From contig NZ_JTJC03000004.1 in assembly GCF_000817735.3 (NCBI RefSeq), forward strand, positions 1 through 64,000: 64,000 nucleotides of DNA, written 5' to 3'. The DNA is from Scytonema millei VB511283 (GTDB lineage: Bacteria > Cyanobacteriota > Cyanobacteriia > Cyanobacteriales > Chroococcidiopsidaceae). The translations under genes and the position numbers were made by a program. Below the pieces are notes generated by a model. It was not told the origin of the DNA. It searched no databases and saw nothing but the letters and a program-made list of their open reading frames with translations. Positions 16,726 to 23,468 of this stretch are shown here, piece by piece. Every line of letters begins with the position of its first letter. Positions within the stretch are counted from its first letter, which is position 1.

Positions 16726-17161
16726 TGTTTCTATTTAACACAAACTTCACGAAAAAACGGCTTGTTGGCAGATGCTTTAACTAGCGTGCTGGACTCAAAA
16801 TGATTCGGGATTTTATTTTATCACAATCTTAACTCCATGTTGCGGATCATCCGCAACAGTTTGGGCAAGATCGGCAATCTTTGGATTTATCTTAATCCCT
16901 TTGTCTAAAAGGCAGACTAGCAGCTAGTTTGACAGGATTTTAAACCTATCTAAAAAATTGTTTATTTCCAACTCGTGGATCATCAGTGGTTCCGCTTTGG
17001 GGCTGTCATATGATGCTAATTAATGTAATGAGAGTGAAGCTGCTACCAAGTGCAAACTAGTTTGAAAGTATTGTTCTGTCTAACTTTCATTCCATGCGTT
17101 AGCTGAATTTTAGGGCGCTTGCAACAACTCCATCCTCATTACGAAGTTCAGGAGGAAATAC
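16726..17161. promoter_or_regulatory. Divergent intergenic region with a perfect 17-bp palindrome
   Basis: Between two divergently transcribed genes lies TTGCGGATCATCCGCAA (16840-16856), a dyad with 7-bp arms. A weaker GTGGATCATC echo occurs near 16975. It may be an operator shared by both genes. AGGAGGA at 17150-17156 is the strong ribosome site of the Nif11-like gene. No other gene is seen. Confidence 0.45.
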
Positions 17162-17431
17162 ATGACAACAAATACAACCAAGAAAACAACATCATCTCTC
17201 GAACAATTTTACACTGAACTGCTTCAAGACCCAATGCTGCAAGAGCGGCTCAAAGCAGCAACAGACCCTGAAAGTCTGAGTGAGCTAGCTGTTCAACTGG
17301 GAAAGGAAAAAGGCTTCTTTTTTACTAAGGAGGAGGTCTTAGCTGCAATGGCTGTAGAGGCGGCAATGGAAGGTGAGTACGAGGAGGTCCCTCTTACAGA
17401 CGGTAGAACTGGTATCAAAGCTAGCTTTTGA
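17162..17431 (+). CDS. Nif11-like leader-domain protein
   Basis: An 89-residue protein with the Nif11 signature: SLEQFYTELLQDPMLQERL, then AATDPESLSELAVQLGKE and GFFFTKEEV (residues 12-60). Nif11-type domains serve as leader peptides of many cyanobacterial RiPP precursors. Here the C-terminal tail (GEYEEVPLTDGRTGIKASF) has no double-glycine cleavage site and no Cys, Ser or Thr-rich core, so it may be a free-standing Nif11 protein. Excellent ribosome site (AGGAGGA). A GG-leader protein follows 160 bases downstream on the same strand. No lanthipeptide synthetase or cyclodehydratase gene is in the window. Confidence 0.8.
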   Translation: MTTNTTKKTTSSLEQFYTELLQDPMLQERLKAATDPESLSELAVQLGKEKGFFFTKEEVLAAMAVEAAMEGEYEEVPLTDGRTGIKASF

Positions 17432-17590
17432 ACAACAGATCCAGGTGGCTAAAGCTTGTTCTGAGGTTGCATCGTTATGTTTCAACCCACCCAGAGAAAG
17501 TTATGCCTCCGAGGAGGAATTGCAAAATCTGTTGAGACCATTCAAGCAGTGTGCATAAAAACAATTAATCAGAACAAAAGGAGAAAAAAC

Positions 17591-18100
17591 GTGAATACAG
17601 CTACAGCTATTGACGCGCAACTGTTAAAGAACCAGATGCAAGATCGAGAAAGTCTCGAACAGCAAGCCCAAATCGCCTCTTCTGACCTTGAGTTATTAAA
17701 GGATGAGGAGTTAGAAGCGATAGCGGGGGGGGGACTTGACGACCTATTAAAAAACCTCTCGTTGCGAGGTAAGGTCGCCAGGTGGGCTGCCGTGGCTGCA
17801 TCCGTAGTAGGGCTTTCTGTTGGTATGGCGGTTATGCCAGCTGAAGCAGTCAACCGGGCCCGTTGTGAGCCAGGAACCTTTAATATCTATCAAGGACCTC
17901 GAGGCGACCGTCCCACAATGTGCTTCGCTAATGCTGGCGAAAAATTTGTTGGTATCGCTGACGTGCATAGACTGTACTCAGGAGATAACGCTGGATTTCT
18001 TATCACTAATAAGGGTTACGTCAGATTCGGAAAACATCAGTCCCTTGACTTCATTAACAACGGCGGCACGGTGACAATCTTACAAATTCATATCAACTGA
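17591..18100 (+). CDS. Double-glycine-leader protein with beta/gamma-crystallin-like domain
   Basis: A 169-residue protein from GTG 17591, preceded by AAAAGGAG. The N-terminus contains LELLKDEELEAIAGGG, which fits the double-glycine leader consensus cut by C39-peptidase ABC exporters. It is followed by a hydrophobic helix (VARWAAVAASVVGLSVGMAV, ending MPAEA) that could be a second export signal. The last 75 residues (from EPGTFNIYQG through CFANAGEKFVG to VTILQIHIN) resemble the beta/gamma-crystallin fold of small secreted actinobacterial killer-toxin-like proteins. Two cysteines in this domain could pair. A secreted antagonistic or matrix protein is the inference. The exporter is not in the window. 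Confidence 0.6.
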   Translation: MNTATAIDAQLLKNQMQDRESLEQQAQIASSDLELLKDEELEAIAGGGLDDLLKNLSLRGKVARWAAVAASVVGLSVGMAVMPAEAVNRARCEPGTFNIYQGPRGDRPTMCFANAGEKFVGIADVHRLYSGDNAGFLITNKGYVRFGKHQSLDFINNGGTVTILQIHIN

Positions 18101-18173
18101 TTGCTATAGCGGCGGTTGGCATCCAGTCGCAGGTCGTAATTCTCATCGGTTACGCCGACACACGCGATCGGCT

Positions 18174-18204
18174 CCTGCCCTGTGGCTCGGGGCCACAGAG
18201 CAGG
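18174..18204. terminator. Strong hairpin after the GG-leader gene
   Basis: Nested stems CCTGC (18174-18178) / GCAGG (18200-18204) and CTGTGGC (18180-18186) / GCCACAG (18192-18198) form one long hairpin 74 bases after the stop of the GG-leader gene. No T tract follows. Likely transcript end or RNA stabiliser. Confidence 0.5.
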
Positions 18205-18230
18205 ACTTACTTATTCAATCAAAGATAGTT

Positions 18231-18422
18231 ATGAAACGCAAACGTTCTATAATCCTGGATTTATCGCTGGTCCCGTACCTGATGGTAGGAATTGCGAGTG
18301 TAGGCGCTGCTATTACTGGTTATCTACCTATCGTTAAGCTAAACGGAGATTCTATTGCCTGTCCGACCAACGGCTGCGATCTCATGCTTTCCAGCCCCTA
18401 CGCCACTGTCTTAGGAAAATAG
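18231..18422 (+). pseudogene. Truncated VKOR gene (N-terminal 63 residues only)
   Basis: The 63-residue product aligns along its length with the N-terminus of the VKOR-thioredoxin at 21821: same MKR start, GIASVGAAITGYL against GIATVGAAVTAYL, CPTNGCD against CPTSGCD, and LSSPYATVLG against LSSPYATVFG. It then meets TAG where the intact protein continues for 250 more residues. The first redox Cys pair is kept, but the CxxC active site, the other membrane helices and the thioredoxin domain are gone. It is a third VKOR copy in this window and more diverged than the one at position 1. Confidence 0.85.
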
Positions 18423-18608
18423 GACTAAATAAAGGCAATTACACTTACAAAAAACTCCTAAACCAGCAAAAAAGATGGAGATTTTCGGTGAATAATTGCC
18501 CGTGTTATAGGAGCTTACGGCAGACAAACAGTGTGCCTCAATAATACTCTGCATCGAATTGGCAAAATTGAATTAAGAGGAATCAGAGAACTTTTTGGAG
18601 AAAGTCTA

Positions 18609-18788
18609 ATGTCCTCATTTATTTGTTCTGTAATAGTCTTTACTTTGTATTATTTCTCTACTGCAATAATTGTTTTAGCTCTTAGTGCTATCACTAAAGC
18701 TTGGGTGCTGGGTTATTTTTTTGCCTTTCTCTTACTATGTGGCTATCTCTATGGTTTGAGCGAGATGTGCGAAAATCGGCGTGACTGA
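18609..18788 (+). CDS. Small membrane protein, unknown
   Basis: A 59-residue protein from ATG 18609 with GGAGA about ten bases upstream. A GTG at 18531 would add 26 residues but has no ribosome site. Two hydrophobic segments are visible: SSFICSVIVFTLYYFSTAII and a second around WVLGYFFAFLLLCGYLYG. The C-terminus is charged (SEMCENRRD). I do not recognise the family. It lies between the truncated VKOR and a secreted protein. Confidence 0.4.
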   Translation: MSSFICSVIVFTLYYFSTAIIVLALSAITKAWVLGYFFAFLLLCGYLYGLSEMCENRRD

Positions 18789-18854
18789 AGGAAAAACGAC
18801 TGCGGAATAGTATAGGTAAAAAACTTTTGTATACATTAACCGGAGATCGATCGA

Positions 18855-19535
18855 ATGAAAAATTTCAAGTTGTTCAGAAGACTAGGACTTGCAGTTCTGG
18901 GAGTTCTAGCATTTTGTACGTCCATATTCTTGGTGCAACCATCACCAATAAATGCTAGAACTGCAATTAGTTATCAGAACACACACCTGCTTGCGCTAGG
19001 TTTAGTGGATGAAATTGCAACACCGCACCAGCTAGGTCTAGATTACCTAACAGGGGAACCAGCTCCCCTGGTTGCTAGCAGTGAACTTATGGCGAGCATC
19101 GAAGCAGTTAATGAAAAAGCATCCCAAATGCCTGAAAACTTTAACCTTTCAATTCCTCTGGGAACGAATAGTCCAATTAAAGCTGGGACCTTACCAGGCG
19201 ATTCGGAGTCAGCACCAACAAACTGTGATTGTGATGCAATTGGTTTCGCAAATGCGCAAGGTCAACAAAAAAGCATTACCCCCTCAGACGTTGAAGACAT
19301 GACCAATGTGGAATACAACAACAATGGGAATTTACCTGCAACTGCCGAAGCACAAACTGTTCTCGTGGCTGATGCTAGTGGTTCGTTGCTTCAGGCAAGA
19401 AGAGTGCCTACCCTCAATTTAGTCATACAAAACAGACACACAGGAAAGAGATTTTTACTTCCAAGAATCAAGGCTAACGTCTTTTGCAGGGACGTTTTAA
19501 ATGCCTTCTTGAACGGGACTGTAACGAGAGTCTAA
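18855..19535 (+). CDS. Secreted protein of unknown function
   Basis: A 226-residue protein with a typical signal peptide (basic MKNFKLFRRLG, hydrophobic LAVLGVLAFCTSIFLV, then INARTA). The mature chain is polar with one CDC motif (TNCDCDAIGF) and one further Cys near the end (NVFCRDVL). No known domain is recognised. It may share an exported pathway with the next two genes, which follow on the same strand. A stem at 19564-19586 separates it from them, so it may be its own transcript. Confidence 0.6.
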   Translation: MKNFKLFRRLGLAVLGVLAFCTSIFLVQPSPINARTAISYQNTHLLALGLVDEIATPHQLGLDYLTGEPAPLVASSELMASIEAVNEKASQMPENFNLSIPLGTNSPIKAGTLPGDSESAPTNCDCDAIGFANAQGQQKSITPSDVEDMTNVEYNNNGNLPATAEAQTVLVADASGSLLQARRVPTLNLVIQNRHTGKRFLLPRIKANVFCRDVLNAFLNGTVTRV

Positions 19536-19563
19536 ACCTGTTCTTCAGCCTAAGTCACAAAAT

Positions 19564-19586
19564 CTCATCTCCCAAGAGGGGATGAG
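19564..19586. terminator. Hairpin after the secreted-protein gene
   Basis: CTCATCTCCC (19564-19573) pairs with GGGGATGAG (19578-19586) around AAGA, giving a stem of about ten pairs including a G-T. It starts 29 bases after the stop at 19535. No T run follows. Confidence 0.45.
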
Positions 19587-19649
19587 TACTTCTACTGGCA
19601 CTGTTAGCAATTTCCTCTTTCTTTTTGCGATAACCATCGGAGATGACCA

Positions 19650-20198
19650 GTGCAAATAAAAGCCCCGAAGTTCTTACTGAGTTTTGTTGCAATATTAGCC
19701 ATCATCTGGACTACCAACTGTAATTCACTTCCTGCGCTGGCTACTAACTATTTTCCAGCTTTAACAACAAAAGAAACCAGTTCAATAAGAAAGCTGGAGG
19801 AGCCTGTAGCTTTAGAAGATCTAGGCACTGAACCGATTCCTACTCCAACACAAGAGCAGTTGCTGAAGCTCAGCATTCATCTGCGAGACGCTGCTAGATA
19901 TCTTGGAGCGAGCTTGCCAGTTACTGTGACTCTGTATGAGCCACTTAGTAAATCATGGCGATTTACGGATATTAAAGATTCTAATGGCTGGACAACCTTA
20001 ACAGTAGGTCAAGCCTTAAAACTGGTTACGCAAGAACTGGAAGTAATCAAAGCTAGAGAAACACAACCAGTAATTGCCCTATTACTAAAAGATGAACTAG
20101 CCGAGCGATACCTCCCAGTGAGGTTACCATTAAACCTTTACTGCTACAAGCTTTCAGAGTCGATTAAATTACCAGCTACCTTTCGTCACCAATCATGA
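19650..20198 (+). CDS. Secreted protein coupled to the cytochrome peroxidase gene
   Basis: A 182-residue protein from GTG 19650 with a signal peptide (hydrophobic LLSFVAILAIIWTTNC; a lipobox-like Cys is present but its context is weak). The mature part has regular helices and strands (EDLGTEPIPTPTQEQL, LPVTVTLYEPL) and a Cys near the C-terminus. No family recognised. Its TGA overlaps the ATG of the cytochrome peroxidase (ATGA, 20195-20198), so the two are translated together and probably act together in the periplasm. Confidence 0.6.
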   Translation: MQIKAPKFLLSFVAILAIIWTTNCNSLPALATNYFPALTTKETSSIRKLEEPVALEDLGTEPIPTPTQEQLLKLSIHLRDAARYLGASLPVTVTLYEPLSKSWRFTDIKDSNGWTTLTVGQALKLVTQELEVIKARETQPVIALLLKDELAERYLPVRLPLNLYCYKLSESIKLPATFRHQS

Positions 20199-21550
20199 AG
20201 TTCTATTGCCTACTTCTCAGGCTTTTAGGAATCCTCTTATTCACGTTAGTTTTGATTTTGTGTGGAGTTGGGTTTGACTATGCCTTAAATACATCTCTAG
20301 CTGCCAGTCCTGATAAGCCAACTACCGACCTCAGTTCCCAATTGAAGCAAATCCTAGTTTCTGCGGCTCCAAGCAATCAAGGACTCAACTATTTTATTCT
20401 CCCAGATTCTTCAGAAATCGATCGTATTCCTGCTGACCCAAACAACCCGCTTACACCTGAGAAAATTCGTTTGGGGCAGTTTCTTTTCCACGAGACGGCG
20501 CTTAGTATCAATCCCCTCAATCCTAAAAACTGGCAACAATCAAGCTGTGCCTCCTGTCATATTGCCCAAGCTGGATTCCGCTCAAACTTAGCGCAGGGAC
20601 TAGGGGTCGGTGGCTTGGGTTTCAACAAGCTTAGGCATCGAGATCCTGACATTTCTTCAGTGCAGATTGATAAGCAAAACATTTTGGCTCCTTCCGTTCT
20701 CAACAGTGCATATCAAGAGGTAAAGCTCTGGGATGGTAGGTTAGGCGTAGCTGGCCCCAATGCTAAGGAGCCTGTAATCCAAAGCAATGATGTTAACCGA
20801 TTCAAATTGCATGGCTTAGAGACACAACCAATTGATGGCTTGACTTTTCATCGACTGGGTACTGCGGCGATCGCTTCCATCCCAGAGTACCAAGAACTGT
20901 TTGCTAAGGCTTTTCCAGACCGCCCGTATGTAGGCGCAGACGTGGAGGATACAAAAAGAGCAGGGCTAGCGATCGCCGCCTACGAACGCACTCTCCTTGC
21001 CAATCAAGCTCCCTTTCAAAAATGGCTTAAAGGCGATCCGAATGCTATGTCTGAAAAAGAACTCCGAGGCGCAAAGGTATTTTTCAGCTCCTCGTGCGTT
21101 CAATGCCATACAGGAGCAAATCTAGCTTTAACAGATTTTCGGGCTGTCGGTTTCGCGGATCACCCTGAGGAGTGGAGCGGACTTAACCTGGGTCGAGGGG
21201 CTATTACCAAACGTGCGAGCGACGATTTTAAGTTTAAAGTACCACAACTGTATAACCTAGCCGATAGCTCCCCCTACGGACATGGAGCTTCTTTTAATAC
21301 CCTGCGCGAGGTTGTAGAATACTTCAATCGCGCCGAGCCACAGAAGTTAGAAGCTTTGTATGCAGGCAATCTCAGTGTTTGGTTCCGCCCCCTCAACCTG
21401 ACACAAGATCGGGTTAACGATCTGACAGCGTTTTTGGAGACTGGTCTACGCGACCCCAACTTGACCCGCTATGTGCCAGAGCGCCTACCTAGTGGACTCT
21501 GCTTTCCTAATAACGACCCCTTGTCGAGAAAGCAATTGAATTGTGATTAA
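20195..21550 (+). CDS. Di-haem cytochrome c peroxidase / MauG family
   Basis: A 451-residue exported protein. A hydrophobic segment at residues 7-24 serves as signal or anchor. Two haem c attachment sites are present, CASCH at 118-122 and CVQCH at 301-305, the hallmark of bacterial di-haem cytochrome c peroxidases and MauG-like enzymes. The order and spacing suit the family. It would reduce peroxide or oxidise a protein substrate using electrons from a small cytochrome. It is translationally coupled to the unknown secreted protein upstream, which may be its substrate or partner. The VKOR gene follows 270 bases downstream. Confidence 0.88.
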   Translation: MKFYCLLLRLLGILLFTLVLILCGVGFDYALNTSLAASPDKPTTDLSSQLKQILVSAAPSNQGLNYFILPDSSEIDRIPADPNNPLTPEKIRLGQFLFHETALSINPLNPKNWQQSSCASCHIAQAGFRSNLAQGLGVGGLGFNKLRHRDPDISSVQIDKQNILAPSVLNSAYQEVKLWDGRLGVAGPNAKEPVIQSNDVNRFKLHGLETQPIDGLTFHRLGTAAIASIPEYQELFAKAFPDRPYVGADVEDTKRAGLAIAAYERTLLANQAPFQKWLKGDPNAMSEKELRGAKVFFSSSCVQCHTGANLALTDFRAVGFADHPEEWSGLNLGRGAITKRASDDFKFKVPQLYNLADSSPYGHGASFNTLREVVEYFNRAEPQKLEALYAGNLSVWFRPLNLTQDRVNDLTAFLETGLRDPNLTRYVPERLPSGLCFPNNDPLSRKQLNCD

Positions 21551-21820
21551 GAAACTGTTGGTTAATGTTCTATTTATAAACCGACCATTTCTCTCCAAGG
21601 TCGCTCTGCTCCTGACCTGGCGAATGCCTCAAACGAACAAGCAAGAGCAGCATCTCCTGCGAGAATTTACCGTCAAATCTTCTCAATTCGCATCCTGAGT
21701 TTTGTCAGTCAACCAGGGTGCATTATGGCTAATCAAATGTTGGGCGAGTGTTCTCGTCACGCTCCCACAGATAATAACCTTCTCATCGCTGTTGTAGATT
21801 TTCTAACACTAAGTTGAAGT

Positions 21821-22765
21821 ATGAAACGTCAAAGTCGTACCCCTTGGGTTCATCGCTACTGGCGACCTTTAATGGCAGGAATTGCTACAGTTGGTGCTGC
21901 GGTAACTGCATATTTAACAGCAATCAAATTAACTCAAGGTTCTGCTATTTGTCCGACTTCTGGCTGTGACATCGTTCTTTCTAGCCCCTATGCAACTGTG
22001 TTTGGATTACCGCTGGCGTTGTTTGGTTTCATAGCCTATGCCAGCATGGCGCTCTTTGCAATTTCACCTTTATTAGTGCCACAGTCGAATCAGCAACTGC
22101 GATCGCAACTCCAGTCTTGGACTGGGTTGTTGCTGTTTGCTGGTGGGACTGCTATGACGGTTTTCAGTGGCTACCTGATGTATTTACTCGCTTTTAAGAT
22201 TCAAGCAGTCTGTATTTACTGTGTTGGCTCTGCTATACTCTCGACTAGTCTGTTAAGTTTGGCTATTGTCGGTCGCAATTGGCAAGATATCGGTCAATTG
22301 TTATTCACTGGATTTATCGTCGCAACGCTGGTGCTGGTTGGCACGTTAGCAATTTATGCCAACGCCAATAATCCGGCGCTCTCCAACTCTAATACCAGCA
22401 CCGAGCAACTTTCACGGCAAGAGTACGCTATTACTACCACATCTGGTCAAGCTGAAATTGCCCTAGCGCAACACCTAAAACAGATTGGGGCGGTATTCTA
22501 TGGAGCTTCCTGGTGTCCTCATTGCCACGACCAAAAACAGCTGTTTGGCAAAGAAGCCGCCCAAGAAATTCCATATGTAGAGTGCGATCCTAAAGGCATA
22601 AATTCTCAAACCGAACGGTGTCAAGCTGCTGGGGTACGGGGATTTCCTACCTGGGTAATTAACGATCGAACTGTCATGGGAACTCAAAGTTTGTCAGCAC
22701 TGGCAAAGCTTTCTGGCTATCGAGGAGGGCATAACTTCCAAAGTTTTCAACCGACTGGCAAGTAA
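21821..22765 (+). CDS. VKOR-thioredoxin fusion (disulfide bond formation)
   Basis: A 314-residue membrane protein. The VKOR part has the loop cysteines Cys44 and Cys49 (CPTSGCD), four to five membrane helices, and the redox active site CIYC at 131-134. The C-terminal domain is thioredoxin-like with WCPHC (Cys232, Cys235) and a cis-Pro region RGFPTWVI. In cyanobacteria this fusion passes electrons from newly folded periplasmic proteins to quinone, replacing DsbA/DsbB. The last 97 bases recur exactly at the start of the window, and a truncated relative lies at 18231. The neighbouring exported proteins with cysteines are possible clients. Confidence 0.92.
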   Translation: MKRQSRTPWVHRYWRPLMAGIATVGAAVTAYLTAIKLTQGSAICPTSGCDIVLSSPYATVFGLPLALFGFIAYASMALFAISPLLVPQSNQQLRSQLQSWTGLLLFAGGTAMTVFSGYLMYLLAFKIQAVCIYCVGSAILSTSLLSLAIVGRNWQDIGQLLFTGFIVATLVLVGTLAIYANANNPALSNSNTSTEQLSRQEYAITTTSGQAEIALAQHLKQIGAVFYGASWCPHCHDQKQLFGKEAAQEIPYVECDPKGINSQTERCQAAGVRGFPTWVINDRTVMGTQSLSALAKLSGYRGGHNFQSFQPTGK

Positions 22766-22877
22766 CACTGTTGTGTCACTTTAGGCGGAAGAAAAATGGA
22801 AATCGGGATGAGTTAGGAAGGTAAAAATGGAAGAGGTAAGGTAATAAACAATGGATTGAAGTTTAGTAAATCCGCGC

Positions 22878-23183
22878 TTATAATTGAGGGATAGAAAAAA
22901 CTGAAAGCCAAGGTTGAATTAAGTTAAATAGGGTAAAAGGTTGAAGGATAAGACGAAGATTGTTCAAAATATTCTTCCAACCTTTACCATTATCCCACCA
23001 GGGATGAGAAGCAAATGTTGATTGAGAATCTGCCGGAGAAGGACGCAGAGAGTCTGAATGAAGGCTAACCATAAGATAGGCACTTGCATTCAATCTCCCA
23101 CCATCGTTCAATATCCTCATAGCGAGTCAAACCTGTATCTGCCCAACCTAATTCATTTTTACTTTGTTTCAAGCCATATTCAA
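22878..23183 (-). pseudogene. IS701-like transposase relic, 3' half
   Basis: On the minus strand EYGLKQSKNELGWAD and TRYEDIERWWEI are followed, after a one-base frame change near 23085, by SAYLMVSLHS, then WWDNGKGWKNILNNLRL and a stop at 22878. This is the C-terminal part of a DDE transposase of the IS701/IS4 group. Its matching 5' part is at 25794-25966, and a 2.6-kb element separates them. If bases 23184-25798 are removed, codons join exactly as GLRTWVE-YGLKQ. Confidence 0.8.
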
Positions 23184-23270
23184 TCCCCGTGCTTTAACAC
23201 CCCCATAAGAACACAAACCCAATCGCAATTCGTTATCCTTAGTGTTGAGGGGTTGCTCAACTTGGCAGCG

Positions 23271-23468
23271 ATGGCTGCTAAGGTACAAGCCGCTCAAATA
23301 TCCTCCATTGAGGAAGGCACTGTATGTCTCAACAACTCATCCCCCCCCACCCAACCTACTGACTACCAACTTGTGGCTGACTCTGCCGCCCAGGAATCGT
23401 CAGCGGTCGTTGCAGATTCTCACGCAGATGCTGAACAGTCAATTGCAAACTCAGGAGGGCAGGCATGA
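23271..23468 (+). CDS. Small protein upstream of the recombinase
   Basis: A 65-residue protein from ATG 23271 (MAAKVQAAQISSIEEG). It is low in complexity and rich in Ala, Ser and Gln in the second half. No recognised domain. Its TGA overlaps the recombinase ATG (ATGA, 23465-23468), so it is translationally coupled and may regulate the recombinase or set its translation. A frame open further upstream runs across the element boundary and is not credible. Confidence 0.45.
   Translation: MAAKVQAAQISSIEEGTVCLNNSSPPTQPTDYQLVADSAAQESSAVVADSHADAEQSIANSGGQA

Noticed and set aside
17373-17558. Frame overlapping the Nif11 gene end, with FEQQIQVAKACSEVASLCFN
   Set aside because: It looks partly protein-like and could be a frameshifted extension, but no start or family supports it, and the Nif11 protein has a normal stop.
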